Source: Bryoerythrophyllum caledonicum
Taxonomy: Eukaryota > Streptophyta > Bryopsida > Pottiales > Pottiaceae
Assembly (NCBI GenBank): GCA_963971425.1
Contig: OZ020519.1
Span: 21,287,397-21,351,396 of the forward strand
Direction of reading: 5' to 3'
Length of the DNA stretch: 64,000 bases
Program-made: the position numbers and the translations under genes
Notes under the pieces: model-generated
Seen by the model: the letters and a program-made list of their open reading frames with translations, nothing else
Databases searched by the model: none
Told to the model about the DNA's origin: nothing
Part shown: in pieces, positions 12,623 to 25,300 of the stretch
Layout of the letters: the number at the start of each line of letters is the position of its first letter
How positions within the stretch are numbered: position 1 is the first letter of the stretch

Positions 12623-13891
12623 TATTGCCTGATGAACAGTACTAGAACGCAACAAAGGGCCGTCTCTTTTCCTTGGGTAGGGTAAAATTTAATTCACAAA
12701 AGTGAGTATGAGAAGTCCAGTACGATTACATTTTTACTGTGATTTAGTCTAAGACGTGATACGGCCCTAGTATATTCAAAGATACATCATGGGGCATACT
12801 TCATCATCCGTTTTCAAATTTGCAGCACTCTGGGAACTAGATGATATCCTTACAATACGGTTATCCCAAGAGTACGAGCCTTTCATTATCATGAGTGGAA
12901 TGTGGCCTCGATCGTGGGCACGTCGAAGAATGCGCACAATCATGATGGTGTACAGCAGTTAGTTTGAAGGAGCATGCATGCCCAAGATTCGTTTCAAATT
13001 TCAGCGCCTGAATTTTCCCTCCATGAGGTGATGGAAAGGTGGATAAGAGTATCCTTCAACTCAGCTCTCATCTTTTTTTGCTCTGGAGGTTTGAGATACT
13101 GTGGGAGCTGAGCAAGTCGATGAGAGTGTTCGCGTGCACGACAATTTGAATTTGTTCGCGGGAAACGAATCGACATTATTCCAGGAATGTTAAGTATGTT
13201 TCCTCGTATAATTCCGTATTTGCTATCTATCTTTGAGGATTGGTGAAGATTGTGTTGCATTCTGTCCTCTGAGTCGATCGGGAGCTCTCGTGTAGTGATT
13301 CTGTATCTAATTCGTCTCCGAAGATATAGTCATAGCCCTGAAGCACTAATTTAATTCGACTCGAGTATATAGATGACGTATTTGCTTGGCGTGTGAATCC
13401 GAACTGTTAACCGGGTTTTGCAACTGTATCACACCGCCATACCCGCGAATATTCTGTACGGTTGTTGTTTCGATCAAGAAAAATAAATTCAACCGGAGAT
13501 CTCCGAATGTTCATGCCGTGCTATTCTGGATTCTGCCAATCTCGCCTGATAACCGCGGTTTCACCCCTTGATTCCAGTGGCTGTCAGAATCATTGAAAGC
13601 AGGATTCCCGGAGATCTCCGGCTACTTCTGTTTTGTGTAAAATGTTCATTGAAAGTCTCCTCCCCAGCCTAGTTCTGATTAACCAGAGATCCCGGTTAGG
13701 TACGACTGGAACTTTAAGCTCCACCTTTCTCCCGCTTAATCAAACAAGAAGTCGTCGTTGTTGATCATTCTCCACTCTGCCAGTGATCTCCGGCTAGCTC
13801 AACCGATGATATTGAAGTTGGTCATCCAGATTGACTCTACATGCACACAATTTCTTATTGAGGACATTAGCCACCAACCGAGCATCCACCA
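12623..13891. other. 5' flank of the transposase-like gene, copy A
   Basis: Closely matches copy B 61,073-62,248. It carries no reading frame conserved between the copies. Its last 400 bp hold the palindrome cluster described separately. Copy A has about 95 bp (about 13,637-13,735) that B lacks, with a degenerate palindrome-like sequence near 13,683. Confidence 0.6.
13493..13793. repeat. Palindrome cluster upstream of the copy A transposase-like gene
   Basis: 13,493-13,506 (one mismatch), 13,608-13,621 (exact) and 13,780-13,793 (degenerate) correspond to three exact copies in B at 61,941, 62,056 and 62,137. A further eroded relative lies at about 13,683 and has no counterpart in B. Confidence 0.92.
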
Positions 13892-14304
13892 ATGCAACAC
13901 GAGATTATGTCTGACTCAGATTGGTGGGAGAGTGACTCGGAAGACCTTGCCATGGTCGCAGCTCAGTGCCCCGGTTTTGGACATGTGAATTACACGGAAG
14001 AAGATGATCCATCCCAAGAGTCTACTAGAAGATCGGAGGTTCTGTGGTCAAGAATGTCCGTGAACCTTATGAGGCTAGGTTCAGGCGAAATTGGAGAAGC
14101 ATCCATTGTTGAGGTTCACCCCATGGATCAATGGCTTGGAGTTGACATACCAGTCGGATCCAGTGAGTTCGTATTACTTAGACCAACGGCCATATGCTCC
14201 GCAGTGGAAGAATTACCACTCATTCCTTTGCAACGCGGATACGATTCACTTGTTCACACTCCGGCGGACCGTTTTATGGAGAAGGGCGGATGTCATGATT
14301 CCAA

Positions 14305-14318
14305 CCGGAGATCTCCGG
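14305..14318. repeat. Exact palindrome inside coding exon (copy A)
   Basis: One of only two exact copies that lie in coding sequence (the other is its counterpart at 62,664 in B). Read in the gene frame it encodes part of T-G-D-L-R-S. Confidence 0.95.
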
Positions 14319-15285
14319 TCCGACGAGTCCCCATTCGTACCACGAGAGCGATGGATTGGACTTGAAGTCCAGCGGTTGGACGCAGATGGGTTGGTGCTCT
14401 ACCCTGGGAGAATCATGGCCGCTTTCCCAGCAGATCATTTCCGAAGTGGATGTTTGGGAGAAGATAATATTGGTGTAACTGTCCTTGATGTTTTTGTGGG
14501 AGACACGGAGAGAATTATGAGTCATGAGTCGTGGCCCATTCTTGAATGTTGTTTTCCTTCCGGTCGGTCTTTGAAAAGCACAATTGATCATTTCGCATCC
14601 CTGCCTTTACAACCTGATTCTGGTGCTCATTTGGGGGGTCGTGCGAAGGAGCCATACCGCTTCATTACCCGACAGCAAGACCTTAACAAGAAGGAATCCT
14701 TGTACACCAAGAGGACTACCGACGACGAAATTCGCAAAGTCAGCTCGGAAAAGTGCTGTCCCAAACGATGCTGCCAGTATTTTCATCAATCCCAGACTCT
14801 TTCGGTTAGACAGAAATTCTATGACAAATCCTTTGAAGATAGAAAGGAGTATGCGATCTCGGTAGGCGGGCAGTTCCACTCCATTGATGGGGACTGGAAG
14901 AGAAAGTACGTCACGCTTTTGGGAACGGAGGTCTGCTCCGTTGCATGGTACACAATCCATGGAATTCGAAAGTCCACGTTTCACACGTACATCGGCCATT
15001 TCAGTAGAGGAGTCATTAATGCAACTCACGGTAACAAGGGCATCAAGCGCCCACGGCTTGCCAATATACAGGCGATGGGCTCAATGACGTCGATTATTAA
15101 TGACAACGCGGATCAAATGCCTCACCAAATGCGGAGTGTCGGGAATGGTCGGATTGACATTCTCAAGTATCTTCCTGCGGGAAACAACTGGAAGCAAATT
15201 CGAGCCAGCGTCAATGATGTACGTTATCAGTCCCCGCATATTGCAATGGATTTGTACTCTCCTTGCTCCGTCGACCGATGTCCAA

Positions 15286-15423
15286 GTATGTGAACCGGAG
15301 ATCTCCAGCTGGGTCATCGTTGAGATGCATTGACCTTCAATTGATTAACTCTGTACTTCGCACCGTCTGTTGGATTGTACTTCTAAATTTTTCCTCTCAC
15401 TAGGTTAATTTTTCATTTTGCAG
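15286..15423 (+). other. Intron of transposase-like gene with degenerate palindrome
   Basis: The pyrimidine-rich 3' end and 'ttttgcag' at 15,416-15,423 mark the acceptor; the coding frame resumes directly after it. A palindrome relic (15,295-15,308, one mismatch) lies near the 5' end. In copy B the intronic copy is exact (63,653-63,666). Confidence 0.65.
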
Positions 15424-17415
15424 ACAAACGACTCCTACGGTCTCTCTCTTGTAAGTCAGTCCACAGTTAGTAGGATAAGGAAGGAATTCTTCGGGAATGT
15501 TGCTATTAAGCCATCCGGAAGCACCTTCGCAAAATGCAGTACTTGCGATGAGTTCAATTAGTTCTTACTGACAACTCCAAAGGGAACGCCCGCATACGAG
15601 CTCTTCTATAGCAACAGGCAGGCTCACTTGAATCACCAACAATCATGCCGGAAGCTTTACGCGACATGGAGAGAGGAGTCGAAGGGGAAGCCGCTGACCT
15701 TTCTTTGTGTCATTCACGACAAGATGGACACTGCAAAGACGGCCCTTCCACGCATGTGGAGGACTACTAAGGCGACATCTGGTCTCGGACAGCTTCCCAT
15801 GAATGTCACCGGAATGGTGGCACACGGTCATGTTGATGGAGCGTATGCTCACTATGCTCCTGCTTTATGGCCGGGAGATTCGAACGCCACCATATCCTCT
15901 CTGGCAAAACTTTTTAGGCGGCTTGAGGGAGCACCATTACAAGAGACGCGCGCGCTCTTCGAGCGCCCTCCTCCAAACTCGATGTTTGTGACGCTCATGA
16001 GTGGAAAGAGCAGGTGTGTCGACGCTTTAGAGCCCGTGGAGCCCAGTGCTTTTAAGGGACCGAAACCGTTGCCACCGAAGTTGTTTCTACAGCTCGACAA
16101 CTTAGCGAAGGACAACAAGAACCAGTACTTGATGGCATTCTTATCACTGCTAACTGCTCGATGTGTTTTCAAGGAGATATAGGTTGGCTTTCTGGTGGTC
16201 AGACATACGCATGAAGATATTGATGCTTACTTTAGTCATTTATCGAAAGAACTCAAGAAAAGCAGTACATATATTCTATCGGATCTGATGAAGGCATTCA
16301 TGAAGTCACAGAAACTAGCCTTCATGCCAGAAGTTATCCAAGAGGTGGCCGACTTTAAATCTTACGTCGGTGGCTACTTATGTAGTGGGGCGGCACGTCT
16401 GGTGGGACTAAGTGATATGCATCTTTTCAAGTTCTACGTTGACAATGATGGTGTTCCGGTCATGAAGTTCAAGAAATCTGTCGTTGACGCAGAGTGGTTG
16501 CCGATGAACAGAGAGCCGATAAAACTCTGGAAGGTAGATGACAGCGAACGTCCCATGCTTCCAACAGGCTCTCCGAAGCCCGTCCCTTTCAAGCCTATAT
16601 GGGGTAATGAGGAGCAAAACCCGGTCGGAAACCAAGATGTTGCCAGAGACAAGGCCAGAAAAGCGACGGAGAACAAAATTTTTGTTAAGATGGGGCTTCG
16701 GAAGTACGTGGACTATTGGGCGTCCGGAATGTCAAAGTGCGTAGGGTACGCAGACTCCATCCGCCCATACCTGCAGTATTGGAGGGACGTCATCGACGAG
16801 CTTGACAAGCCACTTCCACAGACGCCCTTCGAGCTCGAAGAAGGATTCTGGCCTGCCCATGATTGGAGAGGCCCTCATGAGGGAGGTGAAAATCCGCTAG
16901 GATCGCTTCCACAACCATTAGATGTCACCCCCGAAGATGAGGTTCTCGAGCCTTACTGTGGACCTGCCAATGAAGCCCCAAAGTCCACATTTAATCCTTG
17001 GCGTGATATTCGTCTCGGGTCTTGGATTTTAGTTAGACCTAGTGATCCAGACATCTATCCTGTCTGGCAGGATAGAGCAGTTTCGGACGTCGTCAGAGAT
17101 GAGGATAATGTCAACCACGGAAAATTCCTCGTTAAGTATTGGGAGCCTGATAACAAGCAGAAGAATCTGAAGCAGAAGTACCTGGACTGTTAGGAAGCCA
17201 CTTGGGTTCCGGACCAAGAGAAGCTTGTATGGTGTCATGTGAGTTCCGTGTTGTTTGCGACTTGGTCAAGCAAAGTTAACCAACTTACGGGATCCATTCC
17301 ACGTAAAATGAAGAAAGCAACGCTTGTGAACTTAGAGAGAGCGAATGCCGCTGACCCCTATTACGGTGATCAGCCCCAATACCTAAAATTCTGTTCTGTG
17401 AAATTCTGTTTCTGA

Positions 17416-18231
17416 AAAATCTCGTTGAGTCTCTTCGTGCTCACGGAGGAGCACCGGAGATCTCCGGCTGTAAAGACGTTTATTTTCTGGTTTCGAGTTC
17501 GACATCCCTCCTTTCAGCTCTTGCCAGTTTTCGTGAAGAGAACCGGATTTGTGCTCTTCCATTCACTGTAATTAAGATACATTGAGTAGTGACACAATTA
17601 TTATTGACTGGTTTATGCCACCGGAATATTTTTAGACCGGCATATCTCATAGAAAGCTTACCGGAGATCTTCGGGTATGGAAGACAAATTTTGTGGTCGG
17701 ACAGATGTTCATGTATTGCCTTGTTCAAGTGGGTGAGATCTAGCCGGAGATCTCTGGATACGAGATTCACATCTACCATTTTTAACAATGGGGTCCACAT
17801 TTCCCAATTTTGAGCTTCCCTAGGTGTTCTAAATAGTATTGTATTTTATCCGGAGATCTTCACTAACTACGATACTGCAATTTCTCTGATGATGGAACTT
17901 GTTTCAAAATAACAGAGACCTTTTTGGCATTCTCCTGGCTGGTTTCTTCTTTGATTTATGACATGCCACTGCTAAAATGAAAATGGGCGGTCAATTACAC
18001 AGTTAATATCAGTCATCCGAGTTCCTTCTTATGATTGAAGTGATGCTGATGGTTGGCGGCGGAGATTGTACTTCTCACATGTCATTACGACAGGACGCTT
18101 GACGCGTGGCCTACCATGTTGTTCGTTCATGAATTTGGCATCTGCCATTAAGTCCATTAGTCTCGGTGTTATGGCAACTTAAATCAATGTACCTACGCTC
18201 GGGAAGTGTAATTAGTGGGTGGGTGGGGAGG
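17416..18231. other. 3' flank of transposase-like gene with palindromes
   Basis: No gene is seen. Palindromes: 17,454-17,467 exact; 17,661-17,674 (one mismatch), 17,744-17,757 and 17,850-17,863 degenerate. Copy B does not reach this part within the window, so conservation cannot be judged. Confidence 0.7.
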
Positions 18232-18234
18232 ATT

Positions 18235-18242
18235 GTATAAGA
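18235..18242 (+). promoter_or_regulatory. TATA-like box before the acidic ORF
   Basis: TATAAGAG lies about 90 bp upstream of the ATG at 18,328, a normal distance for a plant core promoter plus leader. This rests on sequence and spacing alone. Confidence 0.4.
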
Positions 18243-18327
18243 GAGGGTTCAGGACTGCAACAATCCATATGTTTTGTCTTTCAGCCGTAAGTCTTGTTAG
18301 GCCATAGCCACGGTGGAGAGAGAGGAG

Positions 18328-18765
18328 ATGGCTTTCGGAAGTAGAAAGAGGGGGAGGGAAGTCTCTGATTTGGTAGACAGGAGAGTTTCACGAAGGATGG
18401 TGAGCGAAGCTTAGGGTTCGGAGAAGGGAAGAATGCTTTACTTACAAGTCGAGGTCAGAAGGGCGATTTGTTCCGATCGGCGTGTTCTGGACGAATTGGA
18501 GGATGATGCTGAGAGCAAGTTTGTTCAAGAGGAGGACGTCGGCATCGACTGTGATGCGGAGGACGAGAAGCAGATCGACTCCGATGTGGAAGAGACCCTT
18601 AATGGAGCTGCTTCGGTTGAAGAAGAGGAGGAGGACGACCCGTGGTATGAAGACGAGGAGGAATCTTCTTCGGATGGCGGCTGCAGCCTATTACAAACTG
18701 GGTGTGACACAGGGTCTAATGTCGATTCGGACATGTACGCACCGGCTCATTGGCAGGATCTTTAG
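18328..18765 (+). pseudogene. Small acidic hypothetical protein with one in-frame stop
   Basis: The frame starts at ATG 18,328 with a basic N-terminus (MAFGSRKRGREVSDLVDRR), meets a TAG at 18,412-18,414, and continues in the same frame from ATG 18,433 to TAG 18,763-18,765. The second half is strongly acidic (runs of Glu and Asp, then serines). The reading frame, the TATA-like box upstream and the location inside copy A suggest another gene of the large unit. I recognise no family. The downstream ATG could still give a 110-residue protein. Confidence 0.45.
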
Positions 18766-18951
18766 AGCTCTTTAGAGAGGTAGTGCAAGGATAAAATTTG
18801 TTGTTAGATCCAGGAATTTTGCTGAGACCAGTCACTGCTTTTTCCTACATTTGGTCTTGTATCAAACACTTTTGTAAAGAGATTTCATTCGAGAGTAGCA
18901 TTGTCGTTTTTGAACAACCGAGCAATTATTTTTTTAGTACTTTGCTTTCGA

Positions 18952-19202
18952 CTGGATATCTCCGGATGTCTGAACGGCATTCCTTACATGTCAATGCTTC
19001 AAGCTCTGAAATGCACTGTACTCATCTTCTACACGATATTACCACAGAAATGTACAGTATACCATATAACATGGTAGTTTTATAAACGTGTTAGCTTGAA
19101 AAATGTTATCATTTTGTCGATCACGACGAACGAAATTTCACGCTTGTTTTATCACTATATTCGATTCGTAATGTATCACTGAAACCATCCGGAGATATCC
19201 GG
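18952..19202. repeat. Two degenerate palindromes near the right edge of copy A
   Basis: 18,952-18,965 (two changes) and 19,189-19,202 (CCGGAGATATCCGG, one change). The latter is the last palindrome before Gypsy-1 sequence and the rightmost trace of copy A that I can see. Confidence 0.85.
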
Positions 19203-19648
19203 CTGAATGATCAAAATAAATTAACTGGGTATCCCTTTCATATTCTTTGGTGCGACTATTTTACGAGACTAAAATCCTTCTTCTTTATTTCTGGTTTTTG
19301 CAAAGTCAAGAAATAGTTAAATACAGCATAATAGCCAACATTTGAAATACTTAATTATTCCATAGAGGAAATAATTAAAGAATGGTGATCTTATGTATTT
19401 TAAAATTCATGAGAACTTAGATTGGAAAAATTGGGTTGTTATAAGCATAATACTTAAGAAAAAGTTTGGTTGAAGTACAACACTGAGTTGCTAAGAACGG
19501 AAAGAAAGCGCCAATTGATATCCTAGCAAGGATTAAGCAGCTTTATTAAAAATTAAAAAATTAATATAAATATTATTAAAAATAATAATAATAATAATAA
19601 TGAATAATAAAGATTAAAATTAAGATAAAAAATCTATGGGGATTTCTA

Positions 19649-22323
19649 ATGTCAGGAAAAGACAAAGAGAAAAGAGAAAAACAAAAAGTTGAGAGAGCCC
19701 AACGTTATAAGAAAAGGGCAGAGAAAAAACAACCATCCATAGTATTGGGAATACATAATCCTACCTTTAACACTGTTGCAACTCCTTCTCCCTTCAAACT
19801 AGATGATGAAATAGAAAAAGTCTTGGAAAAGGCATTGAGACAGACTAAAAGGGAGAAAACATATAAGACATTGTCCGACCCTCCAAATTCTCCTGAGTCA
19901 GAATCAAAGACAACACAATTTATCCCAGAAGAGTTAGTACTCGTAGCTTTAAAAAATCATAAGAAGGAATATGTAGGGAAAAAAAAGATAAAAAAGATAC
20001 CACTCACTCTTGTTCTAATAGCCCAAAAGTAGTAAATTGGGAGACCCAAAGCAAGAAAGCTTGGTCTAATTCCTTAGAAAATGAAGAATCCTCAGAAAAG
20101 GAAGAAGTAGATGAAAAACTTGTCAATAAAGATATACTTAACATTAATGCTCAACAACTTGATGAGTTAGAGCAATTGTTTAGAACCCCCATACCACACT
20201 CCTTAACAATTAATCGTACCTACGAAGTACATAACTCCTCAAAACAAACAGACTTTGAGACACCCTATCCAAGTTCTTTTGCCCAAAAATTTGAGTCAAA
20301 ATTAGAAACACCAATATCTACCCATACTGAAGCAAAAGAATCTATTGACCATTTTCTTAATGACAGACCATCGGAAAATGAAGAAGAAAAACATATGTTT
20401 CGTAAGGAAGTGTTAGAAGCATTTAGCCAAATCCTTAAACCTACTACCTTAAACTTTGACATACAAGAAGAGATTGACCAATCTAGTGTGGAGGAAGAGG
20501 AAGTTAAGTATAATCATATTAAAGAAGAAGAATTATACGTAAGTGGGTAAAGTGAGTCTAAATGAGGTGAAAATAAACTTAACAGTGATAGTGAAGAAAA
20601 AGAGCATTCAGAACCACCATCACGAGTAGAGAGTCCTGCTGGACATTCTTCAGGTACTTTTGGGAGGACTTCTCCTTCTGACACTTTTGTTAATTCTACT
20701 TCTAGCAGGTCCTCATTACCCTCACGACCTTCAACCCCTCCTACTCCTGACGACCCTTTGATTGATCCCATTGCAATGGCACATCATAGGATGTTTAATA
20801 TAGCTCCATTTCCTATATTCTATGGTAATGTAGGGGAAGATCCAGATTCCTACTTGGAAAGATTCCAAGTAGTGGCAATAGCTAACAATTTAGAAGTGGA
20901 TAAGTATATCACTAGTTTTCTTGGTAATTTATTAGGGTAAGCTCAGAGGTGGTATGCAACATTAAATCCTCAACCAACAGATTGGGATGCTTTAAAAGAT
21001 GCATTTTTGGCTAGGTTTAGACCCCAGTCTTATCATAATACCTTGCAAGATCAATTACAAAGTTTTCAGATGTATCCTACTGAATCTATAGTAGGTTACT
21101 ATACCAGACTTAAGAATTTGTTACACAGATGGAGGGATAATGAGATGCCCGAGTCATGGATTACAAATACATTCACCAGAGGATTATTAGATCCTTTGTG
21201 TATATATCAAGTCAAACTTTCTAATCCTGCAAACTTAACTGCAGCATATGAGGCTGCCAAAAATTGGGAAGCTGCTATGGAGAGATCTAACATGTTGTAC
21301 CAAAATAGGAGAATTACACAACCAGATCCTCAATATATGCCTATACCTTACCCAATTGGAATAAATAGAAGTGGAAGAGGCTACTATCCTAAAACAATAA
21401 TCCAGCAACCTCAATTAATGTTACCAAGACCAATCTCAGACAGAGAAAAACAGTTAGCTTTAATGCCTGCTAACAGTGAAGAAACTGAAATCCAAGCTTT
21501 ACAAAAACAATTCAGGGAATTGTCAGTTCAAATTAATGAGGGAAGGAATAAGAGACCTAAGGCTACAAACCAAAGAACTAATATTTGGTGTAGCAATTGT
21601 AAAGGACATGGACACTTAAGTACTGAGTGTAGATATCCTATTGGGAGAATCCCTAAACTTAAATGTGCTTGTTGTGGTGCAAACGGCCATGACATAACTA
21701 CATGTAGAAATATAAAAGAAGTTAAGGCCTTGGTGCAAGAACAACCTGCACAAAGTAATAATAATCAAAAAGTCCCTTATAGAATTACTTTTAAACAACC
21801 ATTTATCAAACCCGGTGAAAATAGACGTCCGAGTGGGACCAATGGATATTGTCAACATGCCGTTTGGAAAGGACCATCTAATCAAGATAGGAATGACGGA
21901 GTTGTATGTTTTAGGTGTGGAGAGTCGGGTCATTACTGAAGGGAATGTCCAAATCCACGTCAGCAAGTGGGATATAACCCAGTCTGTGGAAGATGTGGAC
22001 AACCAGGTCATGTTTCTACTTAATGTACTGCTGTTATCACATAATTTCCTAATGTAAGAAAGCAAGTTCAAATTCAAGAGATAGAATCCTCTAATGCTAG
22101 AGATGTAAATTATCCGGCTGTTGATACACCCCAAGATGTTTTTATTACCAGATCACAAGCTAGAAAAGCTAAAGAACTAGAGCCAATTAGTAGTTCGGAA
22201 AGTGATTACAATAAAGTTAAACTTAATCCTGTGCTTAGTAGACAAATGCCCACTATACTTAAGAAACCTAAACCACCTAAACCCAATCCAGAAATAATAG
22301 ACATGACAAATAGTGATTCCTAG
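19649..22323 (+). pseudogene. Gypsy-1 gag with four zinc knuckles
   Basis: Starts at ATG 19,649 (lysine-rich), shifts frame before 20,176, then stays in one frame with stops at 20,548 (TAA), 20,938 (TAA), 21,937 (TGA), 22,021 (TAA) and 22,321 (TAG). The gag core with its W-Y motif lies at about 20,945-21,130. Four CX2CX4HX4C knuckles follow at about 21,590-21,635, 21,665-21,710, 21,907-21,951 and 21,982-22,026; the last two each contain a stop codon. It would package element RNA in the cytoplasm. It is inactive as it stands. Confidence 0.8.
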
Positions 22324-22359
22324 ACCAACTTTAGGTCAGAGCCTATACAACCAAAAGAT

Positions 22360-25300
22360 GTGTCTCCACCTAAAGATAAGCCAAGTATTCCAACAAAGCC
22401 GTTGGAACAGCCTACTTTTTATAGACCTTCAAAGACCATTGTTAAAGAACCATCATTGACATTGAAAAAGAGAATGCATCATAGAATGATGAGATTAGCT
22501 GTTGGGATGAATCCTTATGACATCCTTATAGATTTGGATAGCCTACAACCTCATATATCCTTAAAACAGTTACTTGCTTTGTCACCATCTTGTAAGAATG
22601 AATTATCCTCCTCTTTAATAAGGAAAAGAGCCAAAATAATTGAGGACACAAATGTTAAGAAAGCTAAACCAAAAACAAACAAAGAGACAAGCAAACTTCA
22701 ACTTGAGATTGTTAGTGTCCATGATATCTCTTTTGATCCAGAAGCATCCACAGTTGATGTCAATATAGATGGAACTTTAGTTGATGGAGTCCAAATTGAT
22801 AGTGGGAGTAGTATTAATCTTATGAATGTTAACTCTATGGAAGAGTTAGGTATAACTAACATAGTACCTACTCCTACTATCTTAAGAATGGCAGACCAAA
22901 GCCGAGTGAAACCATTAGGTAAATTGTTGCAATTAAATACCATAATTGGTGGGATTGACTATAAAGTTGATTATATTGTTTTTAAAGTAACCGAGTCTAT
23001 ATCAACTTACTCTATTTTCCTTGGCAGACCTTGGTTATCCTTAGCCTAAGCTAAAGATGATTGGGATAAAGGGACGTTAACAATAGGGGAGGATAAAAGT
23101 AAAATAGTGCTACCTATGTTTCCAGTGGAGTACCACGGAGAAACTCAAAATGAGGATTGAGATTGGACTACTGAGGCAGACTCTGAATCTGAACCTGGTG
23201 ATACTAATAAAGTCCAAGATATGCCTACTATTAAAAGTTTAGGCCCTGGAGAATACTTTGTTCCTCCTAGTTAGATGGATGACTCAGATGTAGCCATAGA
23301 GGCATGGCAAAATGCCCCAATATATAATGTGACAATTGAAAAAGAGTCAGATAAGGAACTTCCTTATGTAAGTGATTCAGAAGAATTATTGGGTGAAAAG
23401 AAGACACCTAGTGTTATACCCTTAATAAAAAATACCGTAGAAATAAACTTAGGAACTAAAGAAGATCCTAAGCCAATAAAAATATATGACGGACTACAAC
23501 CTCAAGAATATGATGAGTGGTTGGAATTTTTTAAGAAAGAGAAAGATGACTTTGCTTGGATATACAAAGACTTAAAAGGCATACCTCCAGATGTTTGTCA
23601 ACATCGTATTATCCTAGAAGCAGATGCTAAACCTGTTAGGCAAAGACAATACAGGATGAACCCAAAGTATTCCTTAATGGTAAAAGAGGAAATTGATAAA
23701 TTACTAGAATGTAATTTCACTTATCCAGTACCATTTAGCGAGTGGGTATCACCTATTGTCATAGTACCTAAGAAAAATGGTAAGATTCGTATTTGTCAAG
23801 ACTTTAGGCAGCTAAACAAAGCCACTAAGAAAGATTTCTTTCCCTTACCATTTTCTGATGCAGTTCTTGATGGTGTAGCTAGGCATGAGTGCTATTCATT
23901 CCTAGATGGATTTTTGGGTTATAACCAAATTCAAATAGCTCCGGAGGATAGACCATTAACCACCTTCACCACAGATTTGGGAACCTTTGCATATAATGTT
24001 ATGCCCTTTCGACTGTGCAATGCACCTACAACTTTCCAAAGAGTTATGACACAAGCTTTTGCAAAATATCTAAGAAAATTTATGGAGATATTTTTAGATG
24101 ACTTCTGTGTATTTGGATCTAAGGAAGATCATCCAAAGGCATTAAAACAATGTTTCGATAGTTGTCGAGAGTATGGAATATCCATAAATGCTTCTAAGTC
24201 TGAGTTTGCCACTGTATGTGGTAAGATATTAGGTCATGTTGTCTCAAAAGAAGGGATCGTAGTTGATCCTGACAAAGTAGCAATTATGATCACAATGAAA
24301 ATCCCTGAGCACTTAACTGCACTTAAAAGATTTCTTGGTGCCACTGGATATTATAGGAGATTTATATATAGATTTGCATTTATAGCTGCACCTTTGAATG
24401 CTTTAACTAAACAAACCCTTATACCTAGAGTTTGGTCAGATGACTGTACTAACGCTTTTATTAAGTTAAAACGCCAGCTTAGCAAAGCGCCAATTTTAAT
24501 TCCTCCAGATTGGGACAAATCTTTTGAAGTTTATGTTGATGCTTCCAATGTAGCAATTGGAGTGTCTTGAGTCAAAAAAATAGTAAAAGTCATGATAGAC
24601 CCATATATTTTGCCAGTCGCCAAATAAGTGTTGTTGAGAGAAATTACTCTGTCACTAAACGTGAAGGTTTGGGAATGATCTTTTCTGTCCAAAAATTTAG
24701 ACATTACTTATTGGGATATAAGTTCACTTTCCACATTGATCATGATGCATTAAAGTACATGATCAATAAACCTCAATTGAGTGGACGGATTGCAAGATGG
24801 GTTCTACTTTTACAAGAATTTGACTTAACCATTAATGTGAGACCTCGGAAGATCCATCAAAATGAAAATTTCTTATCTAGACTTAGTGAGACAATCAATT
24901 CAGAATCTATTGATGATAGCTTTTCAGATGCACATATCTTTGAAATTAAAGATGGTGTAGAAATACTTGACATAATTCCTCGAGAATATGCAGATATTAT
25001 CTATTATTTAACTAAAGGAATTTTCCCTATTAACTACACTACTAAAGATAAAACAAGGTTAGTACACCAATCCTTACCTTACACTATGATTAGTGGAGTT
25101 CTTTATAAAAGAGAAAAAGATGATATACTTAGAAGATGTGTAAATCCTAGTGAAGTGCCTATGGTTTTACAAGGATGTCACATAGATGCTTGTGGTGGAC
25201 ATTTTGCGGGGTGGGCTATGGCTCAAAAAGCGTTAAGAACAGGCTATTGGTGGCCTACGCTTTTTACAGATGCCACTACCTACGTTAAGAAATGTGATCC

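Larger units (their letters stand above)
13892..17415 (+). pseudogene. Copy A of the DDE-transposase-like (DUF7869-like) gene, broken
   Basis: Start ATG 13,892. Exon 1 runs to about 15,269-15,285, followed by an intron ending at CAG 15,423, then exon 2 to TGA 17,413-17,415, for roughly 1100 codons. The N-terminal half is acidic at first and has a cysteine cluster (CCPKRCC, about 14,752). Exon 2 has a CxxC pair (KCSTCDEF), then IHDKMD, LQLDN and HTHEDIDAYF, which supply Asp, Asp and Glu/Asp at the spacing of an RNase H-fold DDE-type catalytic core. The same HTHEDID pattern typifies large eukaryotic proteins called DUF7869. The copy is dead: a 2-nt deletion near 14,257 shifts the frame, and in-frame TAG codons lie at 15,559, 16,180 and 17,191. 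At the first of these TAGs copy B has CAG. Donor choice is uncertain: GT at 15,286 looks stronger but shifts frame; GT at 15,270 keeps it. Confidence 0.75.

Noticed and set aside
12994-13260. 88-codon minus-strand frame upstream of the copy A transposase-like gene
   Set aside because: Not kept open in the nearly identical copy B region and has no recognisable features.
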